A stretch of DNA of 37,826 nt from Rhodobiaceae bacterium (GTDB lineage Bacteria; Pseudomonadota; Alphaproteobacteria; Rhizobiales; Tepidamorphaceae), in contig JAGRLC010000073.1 of the NCBI GenBank assembly GCA_020441995.1, forward strand, positions 7,777-45,602. The letters are read 5' to 3'. Shown here piece by piece: positions 1 through 6,878 of this stretch (position 1 is the stretch's first letter; each line of letters starts with the position of its first letter). The position numbers and the translations under genes were made by a program. The notes beneath the pieces were generated by a model. That model saw nothing but the letters and a program-made list of their open reading frames with translations. It did no database searches and was not told the origin of the DNA.

Positions 1-1251
1 CCGGTCGAGAACGCCTCCTTCATGCCGTGGCTCGCGGGGACAGCGCTGCTGCACTCGGCCATCGTCATGGAAAAGCGCGAGGCGCTCAAGGTCTGGACCA
101 TCCTGCTGGCGATCCTCACCTTCTCGCTCAGCCTGCTCGGCACCTTCCTCGTGCGCTCCGGCGTCCTGACCTCGGTTCATGCCTTCGCCTCCGATCCCAC
201 GCGCGGCCTGTTCATCCTGCTGATACTGTTGAGCTTCACCGGCGGCGCATTGGCGTTGTTTGCCTGGCGCGGACAGACCTTGCGGCAGGGCGGTCTTTTC
301 TCGCCGATGAGCCGTGAAGGCGCGCTGGTCTTCAACAACATCCTGCTGACCGCGGCTTGCGGAGCCGTCTTCGTCGGCACGCTTTATCCGCTCGCGCTTG
401 AAGCGATGACAGGCGACAAGATTTCCGTCGGCGCGCCGTTTTTCGACAAGACCTTCGGTCCGCTGATGATCCCGCTTCTGCTTGCGGTGCCCTTCGGGCC
501 GATGCTGGCGTGGAAACGCGCCGATGCCTTTGCCGCCGCGCAACGCCTCGCTTTCGCCGGCGGTCTCGCGGTTATCGCGGGGCTGGCCATCGCCTGGTAC
601 GAGACCGGCGGTCCGGTGTTCGCCGCACTCGGCCTCATGCTCGGCGTCTGGCTGATTGCGGGCGCGCTCTCCGAGATCGCCTTCCGTGTCAAGCTCGGCA
701 GTGCGCCCTTGTCGGAGTCGATCCGCCGCGCGGTCAATCTGCCGCGTTCCTCCTGGGGCACGGCAATTGCCCATGCCGGCGTCGGCTTGACCGTGCTTGG
801 CGTCGTTTCGGTCACCGCATTCGAAACAGAGGCCGTGAAGGTTCTGAAACCCGGCAACACGCTCGATGTTGCGGGATACTCGGTGATGTTCGACGGAGCG
901 GTGCCGCGCGAGGGACCCAACTACCGTGACATGGTCGGCCACTTCACGGTGCGTTCCGGCGGGCGGGTCGTCGCCGAGGCCGACCCGGCCAAGCGTATCT
1001 ACACCGCAACCGGCAGGCCCACGACGGAAGCCGGCATCATCACCTTCGGCTTTTCGCAGCTCTACATCACCCTGGGTGATCCGCAGGATGGCGGCGGTTT
1101 TGCCGTCACCGTCTATCACAAACCGCTGGTAACGCTGATCTGGCTTGGCGCGGTGGTCATGTTCGCTGGCGCCGTCACATCCCTGAGCGACCGCCGTTTG
1201 CGTGTCGGCGCGCCGCAGCGCGCCAAGCCGCAAGCCGTACCGGCAGAGTGA
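1..1251 (+). CDS. ccmF: Cytochrome c-type biogenesis protein CcmF (CycK), 3' part only
   Basis: This is the C-terminal 416 residues of CcmF; the reading frame is open at base 1, so the start lies outside the window. CcmF is the inner-membrane haem lyase of system I cytochrome c maturation and attaches haem to apocytochrome CXXCH motifs at the periplasmic face. The visible part opens with the family signature PVENASFMPWL and carries several hydrophobic segments, a periplasmic loop (roughly window residues 265-360) and a last membrane helix near the C-terminus. The family is usually about 650 residues, so some 240 are missing, including the WWD haem-handling region. The stop overlaps the start region of ccmH, as expected for one cycHJKL-type operon. 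Confidence 0.93.
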   Translation, partial: PVENASFMPWLAGTALLHSAIVMEKREALKVWTILLAILTFSLSLLGTFLVRSGVLTSVHAFASDPTRGLFILLILLSFTGGALALFAWRGQTLRQGGLFSPMSREGALVFNNILLTAACGAVFVGTLYPLALEAMTGDKISVGAPFFDKTFGPLMIPLLLAVPFGPMLAWKRADAFAAAQRLAFAGGLAVIAGLAIAWYETGGPVFAALGLMLGVWLIAGALSEIAFRVKLGSAPLSESIRRAVNLPRSSWGTAIAHAGVGLTVLGVVSVTAFETEAVKVLKPGNTLDVAGYSVMFDGAVPREGPNYRDMVGHFTVRSGGRVVAEADPAKRIYTATGRPTTEAGIITFGFSQLYITLGDPQDGGGFAVTVYHKPLVTLIWLGAVVMFAGAVTSLSDRRLRVGAPQRAKPQAVPAE

Positions 1252-1253
1252 CA

Positions 1254-1739
1254 ATGCAGATCTTTTCAATGATCCGGCTGCGCGCGCTTGTAATCACCCT
1301 GATGCTTGCGGTCACGGGACCGGCGGCCTTTGCCGTCACGCCGGATGAAATCCTCGATGATCCCGTCCTTGAGGCGCGCGCCCGGGAGATTTCCTCAGGG
1401 CTGCGCTGCCTCGTTTGCCAGAACCAGTCCATCGACGATTCCGATGCGCCGCTGGCGCATGATCTCAGGGTGCTTGTGCGCGAGCGGCTCGTCGCCGGGG
1501 ATACCGATGAAGAGGTCATCGCCTTCATCGTCGAGCGCTATGGCGAATACGTTCTGCTGTCGCCGCGTCTGAGCCGTCACACACTCTTTCTGTGGCTAGC
1601 CCCGATAGGGTTCCTCGTCATTGGCGCACTGCTGGCCTATTTGCTGTTCCGGCGCGGCTCGGCGCGGGGCGGTTCGCCCACGCCGCTGACCCGTGAGGAG
1701 GAGGCGCGCATCGAAGCGCTTCTGGACGACCAGAAATAG
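1254..1739 (+). CDS. ccmH: Cytochrome c-type biogenesis protein CcmH (CycL)
   Basis: A small membrane-anchored periplasmic thiol protein that keeps apocytochrome c cysteines reduced for haem ligation by CcmF. It has an N-terminal signal segment, the family motif LRCLVCQNQSI with its redox CXXC pair near residues 51-54, and a C-terminal membrane helix near residues 108-130 followed by a charged tail. Its length of 161 residues fits the family. I chose ATG 1254; a GTG at 1248 lies two codons upstream, overlaps the ccmF stop, and is equally possible. The tight coupling to ccmF supports cotranscription. Confidence 0.92.
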   Translation: MQIFSMIRLRALVITLMLAVTGPAAFAVTPDEILDDPVLEARAREISSGLRCLVCQNQSIDDSDAPLAHDLRVLVRERLVAGDTDEEVIAFIVERYGEYVLLSPRLSRHTLFLWLAPIGFLVIGALLAYLLFRRGSARGGSPTPLTREEEARIEALLDDQK

Positions 1740-1789
1740 ACCGGCCAGCGCCCTTGCAGCTGGTCCCGATATTCAGGGAGAGGCTATCA

Positions 1790-3019
1790 ATGGCGGTTGC
1801 AGACAAGGTTTCCTTCCCCGGTGCGCACGGCACCGATCTTGCCGCAAGGCTTCATATGCCCGATGGCCCGGTGCGGGCCGTGGCGCTGTTCGCCCATTGC
1901 TTCACATGCGGCAAGGACACCGTCGCTGCGAGTCGGATCGCCACGGGGCTGTCGGATGAGGGCTATGCGGTCCTGCGCTTCGACTTCACCGGCCTTGGCG
2001 GCTCCGATGGCGATTTCGCCAATACGAACTTCTCATCGAATATTGCCGATCTGGTCGCAGCCAGCTCCTGGTTGCGCGAGAACATCGCGGCGCCGTCGCT
2101 ACTTGTCGGCCATTCGCTCGGCGGCGCCGCCGTGATCGCCGCTGCCGGTGAAATCCCCGAAAGCCGCGCCGTGGTTACCATCGGTGCGCCCGCCGACACC
2201 GCCCATGTCCTGCACAATTTCGGCGGCGCGCTCGAAGAGATCGAGGCGAAGGGCGAGACCGAAGTGGAACTTGCAGGCCGCCCCTTCACGATCCGCAAGG
2301 AATTCGTCGACGACGTGAAAATGCACGATCAGGACGCGCGTATCGCGAACCTGCGCAAGGCGCTCCTGGTGCTGCATGCACCGACCGACGACACGGTCGG
2401 CATCGACAACGCCAGCCGGATTTTCACCACCGCCAAGCATCCCAAGAGCTTCATCTCGCTTGATGGCGCCAATCATCTGCTGACCGACAGGAAAGATGCC
2501 GCCTTCGCCGCCGGTGTCATCGCCGCCTGGGCGTTGCGCTACGTCGGCAATGCCGGGGAGAACGCGGAGGCGGCTGAAAGCGAGGATGTGACCGTCACGG
2601 AGACCGGCAAGGGTAAATTCCAGCAGCGGGTTCGCGCCCGCAGTCACGCTTTCGTTGCCGACGAACCCCGCGACGTTGGCGGTCTCGATAGCGGCCCCAC
2701 CCCTTATGATTTGCTGGCAGCCGCGCTCGGCGCCTGTACGGCAATGACGCTGCGGATGTATGCCGACCGCAAGAAGCTGGACCTGGGCCGGGTCAGCGTT
2801 ACCGTCGCGCACGGCAAAGTGCATGCGAAGGACTGCGCCGGCTGCGCGGAGGAAATTGCCGAGCGTGGCGGCAAGGTCGACCGCTTCGAGCGCGTTATTA
2901 CCGTTGAAGGCGGCGTGGCGGGCGAGTTGCGCGACAAGATCCTGGAAATCGCCGACAAATGCCCCGTCCACCGCACGCTGGAATCGGGTGCGGCGATTGT
3001 CAGCCGCTACGAGGAATGA
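1790..3019 (+). CDS. Bifunctional alpha/beta hydrolase - OsmC family protein
   Basis: A 409-residue fusion. Residues 1-250 are an alpha/beta hydrolase with nucleophile elbow GHSLGG (Ser109), a probable acid near Asp200/201 and His229 in GANH. Residues 270-409 are an OsmC/Ohr-like domain with the two expected cysteines, Cys316 (GACTAMT) and Cys391 (KCPVHRTL), which in OsmC proteins reduce organic hydroperoxides. The natural substrate of the hydrolase half is unknown. I chose ATG 1790 because GGGAGAGG sits just upstream; a TTG at 1754 would give a longer form without such a site. The gene lies between ccmH and degP. An additional CXXC-like pair (DCAGC, 349-352) lies inside the OsmC half. Confidence 0.88.
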   Translation: MAVADKVSFPGAHGTDLAARLHMPDGPVRAVALFAHCFTCGKDTVAASRIATGLSDEGYAVLRFDFTGLGGSDGDFANTNFSSNIADLVAASSWLRENIAAPSLLVGHSLGGAAVIAAAGEIPESRAVVTIGAPADTAHVLHNFGGALEEIEAKGETEVELAGRPFTIRKEFVDDVKMHDQDARIANLRKALLVLHAPTDDTVGIDNASRIFTTAKHPKSFISLDGANHLLTDRKDAAFAAGVIAAWALRYVGNAGENAEAAESEDVTVTETGKGKFQQRVRARSHAFVADEPRDVGGLDSGPTPYDLLAAALGACTAMTLRMYADRKKLDLGRVSVTVAHGKVHAKDCAGCAEEIAERGGKVDRFERVITVEGGVAGELRDKILEIADKCPVHRTLESGAAIVSRYEE

Positions 3020-3153
3020 GCTAAATTACAGCCAACCTTACGGGAATTTAATGCCGCGGACAGGTCGCAGTAATCGCGCCTGAGACATATCTCTCCTCAA
3101 GACGAATTCACGCCCCGCCCCCACGGGGTCCAAGCCTGAGGAGATAAACCACC

Positions 3154-4668
3154 ATGCTTAAACGTATCCGCAAACACATTACGGCCCGCACGTCGGCCTT
3201 GGCGCTTGTCGCGGTACTGGGTGCCGGGGGCGTTGCCGTTCCCTTCATCAAGGGCGACGTATCGATTTCCACTCCCGCGCATGCCGAGAACCTGTCCCAG
3301 TCCCAGCCGATGACGCAGGCGCCGTTCTCGTTTGCCGATGTGGTTGAGCGGGTTGCGCCCGCCGTCGTGTCCGTCATCGTCAAGGCGGAAACCGAACAGA
3401 CCTCGATGACCCTGCCTGACTTCGGCGACCTGCCGGAGGATCACCCCTTCCGCCGCTTCTTCAAGGAATTCGGCGACCGGTTCGGCAACGGCAATGAAGG
3501 CAACCAGCAGCGCCCGCACAAATTCGCCACCGCGCAGGGCTCCGGCTTCTTCATTTCCAATGACGGCTATCTCGTCACCAACAACCACGTCGTCGCCAAG
3601 GCGGCCGAGGTTTCGGTGCGCATGGACGATGGCACCGAACTGCAAGCCAAGATCATCGGCACCGATCCCAAGACCGACCTTGCCCTGCTCAAGGTCGAGG
3701 GCCGCGATAAGTTTCCTTTCGTGAAATTCGCAACCCATGATGTCCGTGTCGGCGACTGGGTGATTGCCGTCGGCAACCCGTTCGGCCTCGGCGGTTCGGT
3801 GACCGCCGGCATCGTGTCGGCGCGTGGCCGCGACATTGGCGCCGGTCCCTATGACGACTTCCTGCAGATCGATGCGCCCGTGAACCGCGGCAACTCCGGT
3901 GGTCCGGCGTTCAATCTCTATGGCGAGGTCGTTGGCGTTAATACGGCGATCTTCGCGCCGGGCGGCGGCGGCAACGTCGGCATCGCCTTCGCCATTCCCG
4001 CCGCGACAACGCAGGACATCATCAAGGACCTGCAGTCCAACGGTGCGGTGGCCCGTGGCTGGCTCGGCGTCCAGATCCAGGCCGTCACCGATGAGATCGG
4101 CGAATCGATCGGCCTCAAGGACGGCAAGGGCGCCATCATCGCCAGCATTCTCGACAATGGTCCTGCCGCTGACTCCGAACTGCGTGTCGGCGACATCATC
4201 ACCAAGGTTGATGGCAAGACTGTCGAGGACAGCCGCGATCTCGTCCGTCAGATTGGCGGCCTTGATCCCAACCACAAGACCGAACTGACCATCTGGCGCG
4301 ACGGCAAGGAGCAGACGATCAGCATCAAGCTTGGCAAGCAGCCGGGCGATGAGACCATCGCCAGCGTCCAGACGCCTGAAGGCAAGCCGGCGGTGGCCGA
4401 GCTGGAAGAAAGCCTCGGGATCGCGGTGGAGCCTGCTGAAGGCGGCAAGGGCGTCGCGGTCATGAAGGTGAACCCCGATGCCGACGCGGCCGAGAAGGGC
4501 GTTTCCGAAGGCGACGTGATCCTGCAGATCAACGGCAAGGACGTGTCTTCTCCCAGCGACCTGTCCGAAGCGGTCGCGGCGGCAAAGAAAGATGGCCGCA
4601 AGGCGGTTCTGGCGCTCGTCCAGAGCGCCCAGGGTCAACGCTTCATTCCGCTCGGCATCGGTGGCTGA
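3154..4668 (+). CDS. degP: DegP/HtrA (Do) family periplasmic serine endoprotease
   Basis: An envelope-stress protease and chaperone that degrades misfolded periplasmic proteins. The 504-residue protein has an N-terminal signal peptide ending near PAHAEN (about residue 44), a trypsin-like domain with the full triad His145 (NNHVV), Asp175 (KTDLALL) and Ser248 (GNSGG), and two PDZ domains at roughly 290-370 and 410-500. ATG 3154 is preceded by GAGGAG about 9 bases upstream. The gene is followed by a two-component system, the arrangement known as degP1 in rhizobia, so that system may sense envelope damage; this is inference from context. Confidence 0.95.
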   Translation: MLKRIRKHITARTSALALVAVLGAGGVAVPFIKGDVSISTPAHAENLSQSQPMTQAPFSFADVVERVAPAVVSVIVKAETEQTSMTLPDFGDLPEDHPFRRFFKEFGDRFGNGNEGNQQRPHKFATAQGSGFFISNDGYLVTNNHVVAKAAEVSVRMDDGTELQAKIIGTDPKTDLALLKVEGRDKFPFVKFATHDVRVGDWVIAVGNPFGLGGSVTAGIVSARGRDIGAGPYDDFLQIDAPVNRGNSGGPAFNLYGEVVGVNTAIFAPGGGGNVGIAFAIPAATTQDIIKDLQSNGAVARGWLGVQIQAVTDEIGESIGLKDGKGAIIASILDNGPAADSELRVGDIITKVDGKTVEDSRDLVRQIGGLDPNHKTELTIWRDGKEQTISIKLGKQPGDETIASVQTPEGKPAVAELEESLGIAVEPAEGGKGVAVMKVNPDADAAEKGVSEGDVILQINGKDVSSPSDLSEAVAAAKKDGRKAVLALVQSAQGQRFIPLGIGG

Positions 4669-4710
4669 CACAGGTCCCCTGAAAGCGTTATGAACTGAGA
4701 ACATAAAGCT

Positions 4711-4738
4711 GGGTGCGGCCGGATTTCCGGCCGCGCCC
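4711..4738. terminator. Hairpin downstream of degP, no T-run
   Basis: A near-perfect stem (GGGTGCGGCCGG against CCGGCCGCGCCC, one G-T pair, loop ATTT) lies 42 bases after the degP stop and 29 bases before the regulator gene. It lacks a following T-tract, so it may be a weak or Rho-assisted terminator, or an mRNA 3'-end stabiliser that separates degP expression from the two-component genes. Confidence 0.5.
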
Positions 4739-4767
4739 GCATCCGTTCCCGGCAGGCTGTTCGAAAA

Positions 4768-5448
4768 ATGAAAATATTGCTTGTTGAAGACGACGCCGAG
4801 GCCGCCCGCTACATCGTCAAGGGCCTGAACGAGGCGGGGCATGCCTGCGATCATGCCAGTGACGGCGATACCGGGCTGGAGATGGCTGGCGTCGGCGGCT
4901 ACGATGTCGCCATCATAGACCGCATGCTGCCGAAGCTCGGCGGTCTGGATATTGTGCTCGCCATGCGCGATGGCGGCGACACCACGCCGGTGCTGATCCT
5001 CTCCGCCCTGGGGGAGGTCGATGACCGCGTCACAGGTCTGCGCGCCGGCGGCGATGACTATCTCGCCAAGCCCTACGCCTTTTCCGAATTGCTTGCCCGC
5101 GTCGAGACACTTGCGCGGCGCAACAGCGGTGCGGCTTCGGGTGATGTGAAATTGAGCGTGGCCGACCTGACGCTCGACAGGCTATCGCGCAAGGTTGTGC
5201 GCGACGGGCAGCCGATCCTGCTGCAGCCGCGCGAGTTCCGCCTGCTTGAATACTTGATGCGCCATGCGGGCCAGGTGGTGACGCGAACCATGCTTCTTGA
5301 AGGCGTCTGGGATTATCACTTCGATCCGCAGACCAACGTGATCGATGTCCATATCTCGCGCCTGCGCGGCAAGATCGACAAGGACTTCGACGTCCCCCTT
5401 CTGCATACGGTGCGTGGTGCGGGATACGTTCTGCGTGAGCCGGAATGA
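4768..5448 (+). CDS. OmpR/PhoB-family response regulator
   Basis: A 226-residue DNA-binding response regulator. The receiver domain (1-115) has acidic residues EDD at 7-9, phospho-acceptor Asp51 and Lys101 (AKPY). The C-terminal winged helix (about 130-225) contains the typical recognition region ending in HTVRGAGYVL. It sits downstream of degP and its stop overlaps the start of the cognate sensor kinase (ATGA at 5445-5448), so the two are translationally coupled. The regulon is unknown; the degP neighbour hints at envelope stress. No strong Shine-Dalgarno is seen before ATG 4768, though the homology clearly begins there. Confidence 0.93.
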   Translation: MKILLVEDDAEAARYIVKGLNEAGHACDHASDGDTGLEMAGVGGYDVAIIDRMLPKLGGLDIVLAMRDGGDTTPVLILSALGEVDDRVTGLRAGGDDYLAKPYAFSELLARVETLARRNSGAASGDVKLSVADLTLDRLSRKVVRDGQPILLQPREFRLLEYLMRHAGQVVTRTMLLEGVWDYHFDPQTNVIDVHISRLRGKIDKDFDVPLLHTVRGAGYVLREPE

Positions 5449-6878
5449 CAACGGAAACGCAGGGCCTCTTCCGTTCCGCGGCGTTCCGCCTGTCGCTGTT
5501 CTATCTGGCGGTTTTCGCGGCCTTCGCCGGTGCGCTGATTGCCTATATGGCCTGGTCGACCCGTGTCATTCTCGCCGCCGAAACCCGCGAAACGATTGCC
5601 GCCGAAACCCGGGAGCTTGCCGAGGAATACGCCGCCGACGGCATCCAGCGTCTCGTTGAGGCGGTCGCGAAGCGCTCGCAGGGCCCCGCCAACGCACTTT
5701 ATCTCATCAGCTCGTTTGCGGGTGAATCCATCACCGGAAACATCGCCTATCTGCCTCTCAAGACACTGAAGGCGGAAGGGTATCAGCGTGTCCCTTACCG
5801 CCATACCGGCGATGCGGCGGACATCACCCGCGAGGCGGAGTTGCGCGTCTTCCGGCTGACCGGAGGCTTCGTGCTCGTTGTCGGCCGGGATATTTCCGAA
5901 CGCGTCGCCGTGGAGCGCGTTCTGTGGCGGGCGGGCATATTCGCTGTCGTGCTGACGCTGCTGCTGGCGGTTGCCGGTGGCGTGTTCGTGCGCATGCGCA
6001 TCCTCAAGCCCATCGACGCCATGTCCGATACCGCCCGCGCCATCATGGGCGGCGACCTGTCGAACCGCGTGCCGCTTTCGGGTTCGGAAGACGAGTTTTC
6101 CCGTCTCGGCGAGAGCCTCAACGCCATGCTGGCGCGTATCGAGGCGCTGGTGCGGGGTATGCGCGAGGTGACCGACAACGTTGCGCACGACCTGAAAACG
6201 CCGCTGACCCGCATGAAGGCGCGCGCCGAGGACGCGCTGCGCGCCATCGAGACGGGCAAGGGGCTGGACGAGGGTGCGCAGCGGCAGGTTCTGGAGGACA
6301 CGATCCGCGAGGCGGATGAACTGATCTCGGTCTTTTCCGCCCTGCTTGCGATTGCCCGGGCGGAAGCGGGCGAGGGCGCAGGCCACGACCGCATCGCGCT
6401 TGGAGCGCTCGCCGCCGATGCGGCGGAGCTTTACGAACCGGCGGCGGAAGACGCCGGTGTGAAGCTGACGGCGGAAACGGCGGACGAGGTCTTCGTCAGC
6501 GCCAACAAGGCGCTGCTGGCGCGCGCCGTGTCCAACCTCATCGAGAACGCCATCACTCATGGCCGCACCGGCGGTGGCGGCAAGGTCAGCATCCGCACAG
6601 CGCGCAATGGCCGCTTCGGCGAACTGACAGTCGCAGACAACGGGCCCGGCATCGCGGAAGCGGACAGGAAACGGGTGCTTGACCGCTTCGTGCGCCTGGA
6701 GCAGAGCCGCTCGCGCCCGGGCTCCGGATTGGGTTTGAGCCTTGCCAACGCGGTCGCGCGGCTTCACAACGGTGAGTTGGAACTCAACGACAATTCGCCC
6801 GGCCTTCGCATAACGATGCGTTTCCCCTTGGCTGAGGCGGGAGGAAACGATGGCGGAGGAAAAGGCCTCGGCGGATAA
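5445..6878 (+). CDS. Two-component sensor histidine kinase
   Basis: A 477-residue inner-membrane kinase paired with the preceding regulator. The first membrane helix is near 15-37, followed by a periplasmic sensor region (about 40-160), a second helix near 163-183, a HAMP linker (184-237), a HisKA domain with phospho-acceptor His248 in AHDLKTPL, and an HATPase_c domain with N-box NLIENA and G-boxes DNGPGI and GSGLGLSL. The ATG overlaps the regulator stop by four bases, and the 3' end overlaps glnE by 29 bases. The signal sensed is not evident. Confidence 0.94.
   Translation: MTTETQGLFRSAAFRLSLFYLAVFAAFAGALIAYMAWSTRVILAAETRETIAAETRELAEEYAADGIQRLVEAVAKRSQGPANALYLISSFAGESITGNIAYLPLKTLKAEGYQRVPYRHTGDAADITREAELRVFRLTGGFVLVVGRDISERVAVERVLWRAGIFAVVLTLLLAVAGGVFVRMRILKPIDAMSDTARAIMGGDLSNRVPLSGSEDEFSRLGESLNAMLARIEALVRGMREVTDNVAHDLKTPLTRMKARAEDALRAIETGKGLDEGAQRQVLEDTIREADELISVFSALLAIARAEAGEGAGHDRIALGALAADAAELYEPAAEDAGVKLTAETADEVFVSANKALLARAVSNLIENAITHGRTGGGGKVSIRTARNGRFGELTVADNGPGIAEADRKRVLDRFVRLEQSRSRPGSGLGLSLANAVARLHNGELELNDNSPGLRITMRFPLAEAGGNDGGGKGLGG

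Noticed and set aside
3097-4854. A 585-residue minus-strand frame opposite degP
   Set aside because: DegP has full catalytic motifs on the plus strand; the reverse frame is a by-product of high GC at third codon positions.
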